Shown: positions 7,885-16,649 of the stretch, in pieces
How positions within the stretch are numbered: the first letter of the stretch is position 1
Layout of the letters: every line of letters begins with the position of its first letter
Assembly: GCA_044449065.1 (NCBI GenBank)
Contig: JBIOHP010000029.1
Location: 1-45,325 of the forward strand
Direction of reading: 5' to 3'
From: JBIOHP01 sp044449065
GTDB taxonomy: Bacteria; Bacteroidota; Ignavibacteria; UBA10030; SZUA-254
Length of the DNA stretch: 45,325 bases
The notes under the pieces: model-generated
What the model was told of the DNA's origin: nothing
The model's database searches: none
What the model saw: only the letters and a program-made list of their open reading frames with translations
Made by a program: the position numbers and the translations under genes

Positions 7885-8037
7885 ATGGAACTCAGTGAAT
7901 ATATTAACAAGGTGTTGAAAGGGCATCATATTGGAGTGAGTCATTCCGTCCCGATGAAGTCGGGATCGGAATCTATTCATATTCAGACCCTGAAACAAGT
8001 TCAGGGTGACTCGACTCTGGGTTTATCAGCACCCTAA
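7885..8037 (+). CDS. Possible 50-residue ORF whose 3' part is a palindromic repeat
   Basis: ATG 7885 opens MELSEYINKVLKGHHIGVS, which reads like a real protein beginning. The frame then runs straight through the two-hairpin repeat at 7938-8012 and stops at TAA 8035. It may be the stump of a gene truncated by repeat insertion, or chance coding. A weak purine-rich stretch lies about 10 bases upstream. It ends 11 bases before the next start. Confidence 0.25.
   Translation: MELSEYINKVLKGHHIGVSHSVPMKSGSESIHIQTLKQVQGDSTLGLSAP
7938..8012. repeat. Two-hairpin palindromic element with terminal inverted repeats, copy 1
   Basis: The termini GAGTCA and TGACTC are inverted repeats. Inside are two hairpins: ATTCCG.CCCGA with TCGGG..CGGAAT, and ACCCTGAA (7987-7994) with TTCAGGGT (8000-8007) around ACAAG. 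The same architecture recurs at 23721-23789. Confidence 0.75.
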
Positions 8038-8048
8038 TAGGAGGGAAT

Positions 8049-8318
8049 ATGAAAAGCAATCATATGTTAGATAAAGAAAGGATGTTTTTTTACAAACATC
8101 TTGCGGAATGGTTAATGTACTATCCCGGAAAATTTGTGCTTATAAAAGACGATCTGTTTTGTGGAATATTTGAGAGGATGGAGGATGCTCTCGCTGAAGG
8201 AGTTAGACTTTTTGGCGTCAACTCGTTCCTGGTGCGGAAAATTGCAAAAATTGAAGAGCCGATTTTCATACCATGTTTTGATACCGGAGGAGCTGGGAGA
8301 ATTTCGCATTATCAATAA
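8049..8318 (+). CDS. Small DUF5678-like protein
   Basis: The 89-residue protein has the layout of small DUF5678-type proteins: a helical lead (FFYKHLAEWLMYYPGKFVLI), a short beta pair KDDLFCGIFERMEDALAEG, and a closing helix-strand FGVNSFLVRKI. In that family the pattern 'Y.GK.V.I.DG.V.G.F...EEAL..G...FG...FLV..I' is typical, and the protein follows it well. A strong AGGAGGG ribosome site lies 5 bases upstream, so it is very likely translated. The last 20 residues (IPCFDTGGAGRISHYQ) look unrelated to the family. Function is unknown; such proteins often sit near toxin-antitoxin or protease genes, but none is seen here. Confidence 0.65.
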   Translation: MKSNHMLDKERMFFYKHLAEWLMYYPGKFVLIKDDLFCGIFERMEDALAEGVRLFGVNSFLVRKIAKIEEPIFIPCFDTGGAGRISHYQ

Positions 8319-8353
8319 ATTATCCCACATGAACTGGGAAACGGCAGGGGATG

Positions 8354-8382
8354 AAAAGGGGTACCGGATAGGGACCCCTTTT
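8354..8382 (+). terminator. Rho-independent terminator-like hairpin
   Basis: AAAAGGGGT (8354-8362) pairs perfectly with ACCCCTTTT (8374-8382) around an 11-base loop. It lies 36 bases after the DUF5678-like gene and is symmetrical enough to stop transcription from either side. Confidence 0.6.
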
Positions 8383-8531
8383 ATGTTTCTTAGAACCGGG
8401 ATAAATTACTGATTGATGGAGTGTCTTTGTTCTCAGATATTGTAAACATTTGTACAGCAAAGCAGTGCTTTGCTGATCCATACAACAAAGCTGGCGCATT
8501 GTTGTACAAGGTTCTCCTTGTGAGCTTAAAT

Positions 8532-8571
8532 GTAGTAGCCGACCTGCCTTACCGACGAATTCGGGCAGGTT
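8532..8571. repeat. REP-like element with GTAG foot, copy 1
   Basis: GTAGTAGCCGACCTGCC is followed by a 14-base loop and GGGCAGGT. The head GTAGTAGCCGA is identical to that at 23436. The remaining spacer 8383-8696 has no supported gene; the open frame across it includes this repeat and no ribosome site. Confidence 0.6.
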
Positions 8572-8696
8572 ATCGCACAGGCGAAATAACTTTATTTTGC
8601 CTTTTTCGCTTTTTTACGCTATTATAGATCAGTAAAAGACGGGGATAACTCCGCGGAACACAGATAAGCTATTGATGCAGCATTAGGATAAGGTTA

Positions 8697-11600
8697 ATGC
8701 AAAACAACGTGGAATTTTCAACACGGAACATTCTTTCAAGACGATATATCGTTATCGTCTTTTTTGTTTTATTAGGGATTGCCGGAGTGTATACCTATGA
8801 GCATTTTCATCTCCGGTATACTCAAACGCACTGGGACGCGATCTTGGCAGGGGAGAGATCGGATTATCAAAAATCTTTCGATTCCAATTTTGCGAAATAC
8901 CAGTCGGAGGTTTGGGATATAGCAAAAAAAGTCGCATCGGATCCGAAACTTCTATCAGTTCTTCAAGATTCCACAGCCCCAATTCACCTTGCTGCTTTTG
9001 ATGTTCTCTCGCAATATACTGATAGTAAAGTCTCCATCGAATTGTATAATTCACGTCTTGAACTCATTGGTTGGTCTGGCGTCAGCGGTGCGCCCGTGGA
9101 AAGTTTGTACTTTAATCAAAAAGAAGTCTCGTTTATCCTCCAGGGTCCGCTGTACTCTTATCTCATCGTTATATCTCCGATTCATAATGCCTCGTTATCC
9201 GGTTATGTAATAGCTAAGAAATTATTCGATGTAAATTATCCGCTCAACAACCGTTTTATCAATAACGGTGTGTTTGCATCGACATTCGACGCCCAGATGG
9301 CAATGACGGCTGATTTCGATTTTTCCAGCGTTGAAAGGTTCAATCCGAAGGGTAATCAAGATAAACTCGTTCTTGAAATGAAGGGGATTGACGGCGCGGT
9401 TATCGGATATGCTTCTCTCGATCTCCCTCTCCTCATTAATCGTTTGAAAGATATCGAGGCACAGGAGGCACGGCTTCTTAAGCTTTTGATAGTCATCTTC
9501 ATCCTGCTGCTATCATATCTGCTTTGGAAAGTTACAACTGATTTTAAGTCGGTCGCAGTGAAGATATTTCTCACCAGTTTTGCGATATGGTTTTTCCGCT
9601 ATGGACTCATCTGGGCGAATTTCCCATCCGATTATATCCGGTTAGATGTTTTCGATCCGGTTTATTTTACATCGCCGCTTGGTTTCGGATTGGCAAAATC
9701 GGTTGGTGATCTCTTTATTTCCAGTATATTCCTTTTCGTGAATCTCCTCTATGCGGGCTTTTTGACGCAACCGGAAATAAAGACAGGTGGTAAACCTCTT
9801 ACTCCTCTAAAGATCGTATTTGGTATACTACATCTGACGGTAACTGTTTTTCTGTTTTTTACCATAGGTCGCGGATTTCTCTCGGCAATGCATAGCGCCG
9901 TTGTGGAATCAAACCTCCACTACAATGATCCTATGTACGTTGTTCCGCCTTTTATTCTATCATTAATGCTGATATCGCTGTTTCTCATGGCAATTTCTCT
10001 TGTGTGCGGCAGCATTCTTCTCATCCGATCGACCGGGCTGAATTTCAAGTCTCGTCTATTTCCAAATGTATCTCTGAACATAATATGGGTAATAATTTTT
10101 TGTGTCTTCGTGATTGGAGCAATTGCATATGGCTGGTTTGTATCCAATCCGCTATCAGACGCCGTGGAACGGGTTGACTACACTGTAATAATGTTTCTGA
10201 TCGGTTGGGGTATCATGAATGTTGATTTTAATAGCAAGCGGTTTCAAACATTTCGTACCGTCTTTCTCATTACGGGCGTTGCTATCATCGTAGTATTGTA
10301 CACTCTGGATAACAATGTCCATGAAGCTGATCGTGTAAAAGTAGAAGCAATTGCATCGCGCGTGTTAAAACCTGCCGATATATATTTAACCTCATTGGTT
10401 AACCAGGCGCTTGATGAATTATCATCGGTTGACGCCGATTCGCTCACCACGAATTCTGATAATCCCGATATCCAAAAATTAGCGTTCCTCGGATGGTCGG
10501 GAAGCGTCTTGAGCAGAGAAGGATTTAATTGCCGGGTTGGATATTCAAATCGCGAGGGCGACGTAGTCAGCGATTTTCACCTCGGTCTACTCCGGCACTC
10601 TTCCCTGGAACCGCGGGTGGAACCCCAGGGGGAGACCCGAATGGTGCGAACGGAGGAAAAAAACATTTATGGAGAGATTGTTAAAGTATATCATGGGTAT
10701 GCTCCGGTATTCGGGACTAAAGGCGAGCTGATCGGCGGCGTCTCAATTGATCTCTCCGCGGATAAACAGGCGCTGCTCGGAAGCGACACTCCCGAAATTC
10801 TCCAAAATTATACTTCAGATCAGGAGAGAAGATTTATTAGAAAACTGATCCTATCAGATTATATGAGCGGGAAACTCATCTATACTACCGGAGAGAACTT
10901 ACCCAAAGACCGACCCATATCTCCTGAAATTAGTCGTATTGGAAATGCTGAGGGTGTCTGGATAGAAGAATCAATCGATGGAAAGAATTATGAAACCTAT
11001 CTGATTCCACGGCTTGAAAATACCGACACGAAAATTGATGGCGCTTGGTTAGCGTTAAGTATGGAGAATCTGGATTTTCGCTGGCACTTGTTCAGCATCC
11101 TGAGAATTGTGATCTTTTATATCGTCTTGTTGCTGCTGATTCTTGGAATTATTTTGGCGGTAACCCGTCTGCGCGGAGAGAAGATCCGTGTGGGATTCAG
11201 AACAAAGTTGCTTGCGGCATTTATGGTAGCCGCGTTGATCCCGATTGGAATTCTTGCCTACTATAACAGGGAATATGCAATGTCCCGTGAAGAAGAACAA
11301 ACCAGTTACCGTCTGCATGAAGAAACGGATGAAGTTGTAACTTCGTTACAGAAAGTGACTGGGATTAACGTCCCATTCGATCTCACGAAACTCCAGGATG
11401 AAGCTTGCGGAGATATTGCGAATGATTTGGGCTCCGATTTCAATGTTTATTCCACCAGGTATCTCCAGGCGTCGAGTAAACCGGAGCTTTTCATGGCGGA
11501 ATTATTCGATAGCCGTCTGAGCGCAGGGGCATACTCGGAGATGATCCTCAAGAAGAAAAGTTTTTATTCGGAACATCAAACCATAGGAAATTATACGTAT

Positions 11601-12632
11601 GTTGTCGGATATCGTCCATTGCTATCCGAAACCGGGTCGGTGATTGGCGTGGTTTCCGTTCCGACATTGTACCACCAGAAGGATATTGATAATGAATTAA
11701 TGCAGAGAAATGCATATTTGTTTGGCGCATACATTCTTGCTATGTTAATCGCACTGGGAATGGGGGTGGTGTTCGCAAATCAAATATCCTCGCCGGTCAT
11801 TCGGCTAAGGGAGGCGACGAAACAAATTGCCGGAGGAGATCTTTCAGTTCGTCTTGCATCCGGCAGAAATGACGAGTTCGGCGATCTGGAGCGTGCGTTC
11901 GATAGGATGACCAGCGAACTACAGGAAGCACAGGAAAAAACTGTCCGCGCTCAGCGTGAAATGGCATGGAAGGAAATGGCAAAACAGGTGGCGCACGAAA
12001 TAAAAAATCCGCTCACTCCTATGAAACTTTCCGTTCAACACCTGCGGCAGGCGTATGCAGATGGGGTAAAAGATTTTGGAGTGGTGCTGGAAAAAATAAC
12101 TTCAACACTCCTTGACCAGGTTGAATCGCTCAGCCGTATTGCTTCGGAATTCTCAAATTTTGCGCGTATGCCGGAACGAAGATTGAAAGAATGCGATATC
12201 GATGAAATTGTGAACGAAGCGATGGAATTATTCACCCAGCACGAGCATATTCAATTTAGCAGCCGCTTCGAATCTCACGGAACTAAAATTGTTGCTGATC
12301 GCGAGGAAATCCGCCGGATGTTTATTAATATTATCCAGAATGCAGTTCAGGCGATTGATAGAAAGGGGAAGATATTTATTCAAACGATCGGGTATCCGGA
12401 GCATGTTGAAATTGAAATTGCGGACACGGGAAAAGGCGTTCCGGCTGAAATCCGGCATAAACTCTTCGAACCGAATTTTTCGACAAAATCGGAAGGGATG
12501 GGATTGGGCTTGGCGATAGTGAAGAAAACCATTGATGACCTGCACGGCTCCATTTCCATCCAAAGCGAACCGGGATTGGGGACGAAGGTGAAAATAGTAT
12601 TGCCGATTGAATCGAGCGATTTAGAGGGCTAA
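8697..12632 (+). CDS. Large multi-sensor membrane histidine kinase (NtrY-like core)
   Basis: This 1311-residue sensor kinase has an unusually long membrane part. A first helix (~14-34) is followed by an extracytoplasmic segment (~36-260), a block of seven or so helices (~262-530), a second extracytoplasmic segment (~538-795), two helices (~798-820 and ~835-855), a third extracytoplasmic segment (~860-1003), a last helix (~1005-1028) and a HAMP linker. The kinase core has His1100 in AHEIKNPLTPMKLS, the N box NIIQNAVQAI, the G1 box DTGKGVP and the G2 box GMGLGLAIVKK, closest in style to NtrY/PAS-HAMP kinases. AAGG upstream supports the start. No response regulator gene is adjacent, so its partner is elsewhere. 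The ligand is unknown. Confidence 0.9.
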   Translation: MQNNVEFSTRNILSRRYIVIVFFVLLGIAGVYTYEHFHLRYTQTHWDAILAGERSDYQKSFDSNFAKYQSEVWDIAKKVASDPKLLSVLQDSTAPIHLAAFDVLSQYTDSKVSIELYNSRLELIGWSGVSGAPVESLYFNQKEVSFILQGPLYSYLIVISPIHNASLSGYVIAKKLFDVNYPLNNRFINNGVFASTFDAQMAMTADFDFSSVERFNPKGNQDKLVLEMKGIDGAVIGYASLDLPLLINRLKDIEAQEARLLKLLIVIFILLLSYLLWKVTTDFKSVAVKIFLTSFAIWFFRYGLIWANFPSDYIRLDVFDPVYFTSPLGFGLAKSVGDLFISSIFLFVNLLYAGFLTQPEIKTGGKPLTPLKIVFGILHLTVTVFLFFTIGRGFLSAMHSAVVESNLHYNDPMYVVPPFILSLMLISLFLMAISLVCGSILLIRSTGLNFKSRLFPNVSLNIIWVIIFCVFVIGAIAYGWFVSNPLSDAVERVDYTVIMFLIGWGIMNVDFNSKRFQTFRTVFLITGVAIIVVLYTLDNNVHEADRVKVEAIASRVLKPADIYLTSLVNQALDELSSVDADSLTTNSDNPDIQKLAFLGWSGSVLSREGFNCRVGYSNREGDVVSDFHLGLLRHSSLEPRVEPQGETRMVRTEEKNIYGEIVKVYHGYAPVFGTKGELIGGVSIDLSADKQALLGSDTPEILQNYTSDQERRFIRKLILSDYMSGKLIYTTGENLPKDRPISPEISRIGNAEGVWIEESIDGKNYETYLIPRLENTDTKIDGAWLALSMENLDFRWHLFSILRIVIFYIVLLLLILGIILAVTRLRGEKIRVGFRTKLLAAFMVAALIPIGILAYYNREYAMSREEEQTSYRLHEETDEVVTSLQKVTGINVPFDLTKLQDEACGDIANDLGSDFNVYSTRYLQASSKPELFMAELFDSRLSAGAYSEMILKKKSFYSEHQTIGNYTYVVGYRPLLSETGSVIGVVSVPTLYHQKDIDNELMQRNAYLFGAYILAMLIALGMGVVFANQISSPVIRLREATKQIAGGDLSVRLASGRNDEFGDLERAFDRMTSELQEAQEKTVRAQREMAWKEMAKQVAHEIKNPLTPMKLSVQHLRQAYADGVKDFGVVLEKITSTLLDQVESLSRIASEFSNFARMPERRLKECDIDEIVNEAMELFTQHEHIQFSSRFESHGTKIVADREEIRRMFINIIQNAVQAIDRKGKIFIQTIGYPEHVEIEIADTGKGVPAEIRHKLFEPNFSTKSEGMGLGLAIVKKTIDDLHGSISIQSEPGLGTKVKIVLPIESSDLEG

Positions 12633-12807
12633 TTAATGTATATGACTTTGCCGATTTGTGGGGTGTCAAAAGGGTGATTTTTGTAATTTTGGTATAATGG
12701 AACGTATAGGTTCTTTTTTTTCGTTTATATAATTATGAATAAAACAGTTAGGTTCAGTCGAAAAAACAGCTCCTGGAAAAAAACGATCTGTAATCTTTTC
12801 CTTGATG

Positions 12808-12828
12808 TACCCGCAGGTGGAACCTGCG
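12808..12828. repeat. REP-like hairpin, degenerate copy
   Basis: CGCAGGT (12812-12818) pairs with ACCTGCG (12822-12828) around GGA. It is preceded by GTAC, which resembles the GTAG foot of the elements at 23436 and 29296. It sits in the spacer before the coiled-coil lipoprotein. Confidence 0.5.
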
Positions 12829-12865
12829 ATAAGCGTTATTATTCACATAATAAGGATAGATCATT

Positions 12866-13810
12866 ATGAAAACATGGATTCGAACAGTAAGTATTATATT
12901 TTTGATATTTTTCGTCATGGGCTGCAATAATCGTCGTGAAGAGTTGGAACGGCAGAACGCTGCACTCCATAGTTTGAATAACCAGCTCCATTCTGATATA
13001 ACGACACGGGACGAATACGTAAGCGCCATCACCGATTCAGTTAATGCCATTTATGCAAGTATAGAAGATCTGAATGCGGCAGAGTCCTCAATCTTACGAG
13101 AAGAGAAGAACATGGAAATGACGAAGAAGCTGACGCAAGGGGAGATTCGCACAAGATTAGGTGAAAGACTTGCGGTTATCCGGGCAGTGCTCATAGACGA
13201 TCACAAACGCATAAACGAATTGCAATCGAAACTGGTATACTCCAGGCAACAATATACCGGTCTGACAAAACTTGTGGAAAGTCTGAGAAAATCCCTCCAG
13301 GAGCGCGACCAATCCATCGCGGATCTAACCAATCGCATTCGCGGCTTGCAGGCAGATATCACTCAAAAAAATGTTGAGCTTGCCGAAAAAAGTTCCTTAA
13401 TTTCTCAAAAGGATTCTGTGCTTGCTCTGCAACAAAAGGAGATCACTACCGTGTATTATATTACCGGAACCAAGAGTGATCTGGAAAAGAAGGGAATAAT
13501 CAGAAAGGAAGGTGGATTCCTCTGGGGAATGTTCGGAGCCACAACGGTACTCACAAACGATTTCGATAAGAAATATTTTAAACCGATTAACAGGACAATC
13601 CAAAATACCATTCAGGTGGAAGGAAAAATTAATGAAATTATTCCAAAGCGGAATCCCCAATGGTACCTGCAGACAATTGGAGACGACGGGATGTCTACAT
13701 TAAATATTTCATACCCTGAACAATTTTGGAAGGATGAATATCTTGTCATCGTTACAGATCGTCCCGGTAACAGCATCATTTTAACAATGATTAATCTTAA
13801 CATGCAATAA
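12866..13810 (+). CDS. Coiled-coil lipoprotein
   Basis: The signal MKTWIRTVSIIFLIFFVMGC ends in a lipobox, so the protein is probably anchored in the membrane by a lipid. Residues ~22-195 are heptad-rich and highly charged (for example RREELERQNAALHSLNNQL and LRKSLQERDQSIADLTNRI), a long coiled coil. The C-terminal ~115 residues form a compact domain with VYYITGTKSDLEKKGIIRKEGG, similar to a domain in Bacteroidota lipoproteins sometimes named collagen-binding (Cbp1-like). I recall that name only from annotation style and do not claim the binding function. AAGGA 9 bases upstream supports the ATG. It lies 58 bases before pgeF and may be cotranscribed with it. Confidence 0.75.
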   Translation: MKTWIRTVSIIFLIFFVMGCNNRREELERQNAALHSLNNQLHSDITTRDEYVSAITDSVNAIYASIEDLNAAESSILREEKNMEMTKKLTQGEIRTRLGERLAVIRAVLIDDHKRINELQSKLVYSRQQYTGLTKLVESLRKSLQERDQSIADLTNRIRGLQADITQKNVELAEKSSLISQKDSVLALQQKEITTVYYITGTKSDLEKKGIIRKEGGFLWGMFGATTVLTNDFDKKYFKPINRTIQNTIQVEGKINEIIPKRNPQWYLQTIGDDGMSTLNISYPEQFWKDEYLVIVTDRPGNSIILTMINLNMQ

Positions 13811-13868
13811 AGACTCGTTGTGAACCGGGGTATCTGAAGAATTATACACCGATTATCACTTTGATAAA

Positions 13869-14630
13869 TTGAACAACCTCAACATCCTGATTATCACATC
13901 TGCAATATTTTCTTCATTGCCGGAGATTGTGCAGGGCGTCAGCACGCGAAACGGCGGGATCAGTCCGGAGCCGTTCGGGATGAACCTCGGTTACAATGTG
14001 GGGGATGATTCTGAAAATGTGAAAGAAAACAGGCGGCGATATTTTAGTATTCTGGGCATCAATGAACATGAAATCGTATATCAAAAACAGGTACATAGTA
14101 CTACTGTAACGCAAGTTCAACATCCCGGCATCATTGATTCGTGCGATGCAATAATTACGAAAACGAGGGGTATCTTTTTGGCTGTCTCCGTTGCAGATTG
14201 TCTTCCTATTTTCATTTATGATTCCACAAATCAAGTCTTGGCAGCGGTACATGCCGGTTGGAGAGGAAGTAAGGAGGGTATTGTCTCCAGGGTAATGGAT
14301 TTGTTTATTCAGCAACATCGCTCCGATCCTGCAAATTTAGTCGCCTACATTGGTCCGGGAGCCGGTGCTTGTTGTTATGAGGTAAGGGAGGATGTAGCGA
14401 ACCAGTTTTCTTCGAAGTATCTAACAAATACTGGAAAAAACAGAACTCGTCTCAATTTAAAAATGTTTAATCAACACATCTTGACCTCAGCCGGAATACC
14501 GGTATCGAAGATTGAAGTTTCGCACCATTGCACTATTTGCAACCCGAAATTGTTCCATTCGTATCGAAGAGATGGGTCGAAATCCGGTCGAATGCTGGCA
14601 GTGATCGGTATGAGGAATCACAGGGTTTAA
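13869..14630 (+). CDS. pgeF: Peptidoglycan editing factor / purine nucleoside phosphorylase (YfiH family)
   Basis: The 253-residue protein is a complete YfiH/LACC1-family (formerly multicopper polyphenol oxidase) protein. The conserved metal and catalytic triad is visible: His76 in QVHSTTV, Cys111 in VADCLPIFIYD and His128 in VHAGWRGS. GPGAGACCYEV is a further family motif. Members are described both as purine nucleoside phosphorylase/adenosine deaminase enzymes and as PgeF, which prevents mis-incorporation of L-Ser in muropeptides. The start is TTG at 13869, since no ATG or GTG in frame precedes the conserved GVSTRNGGIS block; there is no clear ribosome site. It precedes glmS, itself part of peptidoglycan precursor supply, which fits the cell-wall role. 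Confidence 0.9.
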   Translation: MNNLNILIITSAIFSSLPEIVQGVSTRNGGISPEPFGMNLGYNVGDDSENVKENRRRYFSILGINEHEIVYQKQVHSTTVTQVQHPGIIDSCDAIITKTRGIFLAVSVADCLPIFIYDSTNQVLAAVHAGWRGSKEGIVSRVMDLFIQQHRSDPANLVAYIGPGAGACCYEVREDVANQFSSKYLTNTGKNRTRLNLKMFNQHILTSAGIPVSKIEVSHHCTICNPKLFHSYRRDGSKSGRMLAVIGMRNHRV

Positions 14631-14653
14631 TTTTGTCGCTTTAATCCCTGTAT

Positions 14654-14682
14654 TTTAAATCACATCAAACCTATTGTATATT
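14654..14682 (+). promoter_or_regulatory. Possible promoter for glmS
   Basis: TATATT at 14677-14682 is preceded 17 bases upstream by TTTAAA (14654-14659), giving a leader of about 50 bases before the ATG at 14742. The -35 match is weak. No glmS ribozyme core or other conserved RNA structure can be seen in the leader. Confidence 0.3.
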
Positions 14683-14741
14683 TTACAAATTATCAGTACA
14701 TTTTTATTCACATACTCTAAACTTTTTTCACTGATTCAGTT

Positions 14742-16574
14742 ATGTGTGGCATCGTTGGCTATATAGGAACAAAAAATTCACTTCCCATCTTGTTAGAGGG
14801 ATTGAAGCGTCTTGAATATCGGGGATATGATTCCGGCGGCGTGGCGCTCATCAGTGATCATCATCTCGATATCCATAAAAAAGCGGGCAAGGTTTCCGAA
14901 CTTGTTAAGTTAGTGGAATGCAAAAAGCTTACAGCGGGTTTGGGAATCGGGCATACCCGTTGGGCAACACATGGCGAACCTACCGATTTAAACGCTCACC
15001 CTCACTGGGATTGCAAAAAAGAGATCGCGCTCATCCATAACGGCATTATTGAGAACTATCGCACGCTGAAAACAAAACTCGAAGGCGAGGGGCATGTCAT
15101 GCGCACCCAAACGGATACCGAGGTGCTCGTGCATCTGATCGAAGAAATGTACAAACGTCATAACGATCTGTTCACCGCCGTGCGGCTTTCTTTGCTGGAG
15201 GTGGAGGGTACATATGGAATATTGGTAATTTCAACGAAAGAAACGGATAAAATTATCGCTGCGCGGAAAGGGAGTCCGCTCCTCATCGGCGTTGGAGAGA
15301 AGGAAAATTTGGTTGCATCCGATGCGTCCGCAATTATCGATCACACCCGTAAAGTTGTTTATCTGGAAGACGGTGAAATTGCGTCCATATCGGCAGATTC
15401 ATTTTTTACCAAAACTATTCAGGACAAGGAAATTATAAAAGAGGTTGAGAAAATCACATTTGATCTTGCTCAGATTGAAAAGGGCGGGTACGAGCATTTT
15501 ATGCTTAAGGAAATTCACGAACAACCCGATTCACTGAGAAATGGCATCCGGGGAAGATTGAGGATCAAGGAAGGCACGGCAAAACTCGGCGGTCTCGAGT
15601 CGTCCATCGATAAGTTGAAAAAAACAAAACGCATCCTGATCACTGCATGTGGAACGTCATGGCACGCCGCGCTCGCAGGGAAATATATGATGGAACAACT
15701 TGTCCAGATTCCGGTCGAGGTCGATTATGCTTCTGAGTTCCGTTACCGGCATCCCGTGATCAACGAGGATGATGTTATGTTTGTTATCAGCCAGAGCGGC
15801 GAAACAGCCGATACGCTTGCCGCTTTGCGTGAAGCGAAATCCAAAGGCGCAACGGTTCTCGGAATTGTCAATGTTGTTGGCAGCACTATACCGCGTGAAA
15901 CTGCTGGAGGCGTCTATATTCATGCCGGTCCGGAAATAGGCGTTGCCTCAACAAAAGCCTATACATCGCAAATAGTAGCTTTATCACTTATCACGCTCTT
16001 TCTTGCCCGGATGAGAGGATTACCGGAGGAACAGGGAAAAATTCTGGCGGAAGACATAGCTACGCTACCGGATAAAGTTGCAAAAGTTTTATCGCAAGCC
16101 GATGTTATTAAAAAGATTGCGAATGAGTTTAAGGATGCCAGGAATTTCCTTTATCTCGGACGGGGGAGTAATTTCTCCACTGCTCTGGAGGGAGCATTGA
16201 AATTAAAGGAAATATCGTACATTCATGCGGAGGGATACCCTGCGGCGGAAATGAAACATGGACCCATAGCTCTGATTGATGAAAATATGCCCGTGGTGTT
16301 CATCATTCCAAAAGATCCTATTTACGAGAAGATTCTGAGTAATTTGCAGGAAGTTCGCGCCCGGAGAGGCAGAATAATCGCGATTGCAAATGAAGACGAC
16401 GCCCTGATCGATTCGTTCGCAGAATTTGTGATCCGGGTACCCCGTACATACAACTATTACGGACCTATTGTCAATTGTATTCCATTACAATTGTTAGCGT
16501 ATTATATTGCAGTTGCGCGCGGCTGCAATGTCGATCAGCCCCGCAACCTGGCAAAAAGCGTAACCGTTGAATAA
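14742..16574 (+). CDS. glmS: Glutamine--fructose-6-phosphate aminotransferase (isomerizing)
   Basis: GlmS makes glucosamine-6-phosphate from fructose-6-phosphate and glutamine, the first step towards UDP-GlcNAc for peptidoglycan and lipid A. The 610-residue length is standard. The N-terminal class II glutaminase domain starts with the processed nucleophile Cys2 (MCGIVGYIG) and carries HTRWATHGEPTDLNAHPH. Two SIS sugar-isomerase domains follow, with SQSGETADTLAAL, EGALKLKEISYIHAEGYPA and EMKHGPIALI. The C-terminus NLAKSVTVE is the family's characteristic tail needed for the active site. No key residue is missing. The gene lies 111 bases after pgeF and 75 bases before the enoyl reductase, all in one direction. 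Confidence 0.98.
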   Translation: MCGIVGYIGTKNSLPILLEGLKRLEYRGYDSGGVALISDHHLDIHKKAGKVSELVKLVECKKLTAGLGIGHTRWATHGEPTDLNAHPHWDCKKEIALIHNGIIENYRTLKTKLEGEGHVMRTQTDTEVLVHLIEEMYKRHNDLFTAVRLSLLEVEGTYGILVISTKETDKIIAARKGSPLLIGVGEKENLVASDASAIIDHTRKVVYLEDGEIASISADSFFTKTIQDKEIIKEVEKITFDLAQIEKGGYEHFMLKEIHEQPDSLRNGIRGRLRIKEGTAKLGGLESSIDKLKKTKRILITACGTSWHAALAGKYMMEQLVQIPVEVDYASEFRYRHPVINEDDVMFVISQSGETADTLAALREAKSKGATVLGIVNVVGSTIPRETAGGVYIHAGPEIGVASTKAYTSQIVALSLITLFLARMRGLPEEQGKILAEDIATLPDKVAKVLSQADVIKKIANEFKDARNFLYLGRGSNFSTALEGALKLKEISYIHAEGYPAAEMKHGPIALIDENMPVVFIIPKDPIYEKILSNLQEVRARRGRIIAIANEDDALIDSFAEFVIRVPRTYNYYGPIVNCIPLQLLAYYIAVARGCNVDQPRNLAKSVTVE

Positions 16575-16649
16575 ATTTGATTTTATGTCGAAAATTTCCC
16601 ATCTTGAGGCGAATAATAATACTATATTTGAATAATTTTTCGGCCTACC

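Noticed and set aside
8421..8627. 68-residue plus-strand frame in the spacer
   Set aside because: It crosses the GTAG repeat, has no ribosome site and shows no family pattern.
14640..14741. glmS ribozyme upstream of glmS
   Set aside because: The leader is only about 100 bases and AT-rich; no conserved core or pairing pattern was seen.
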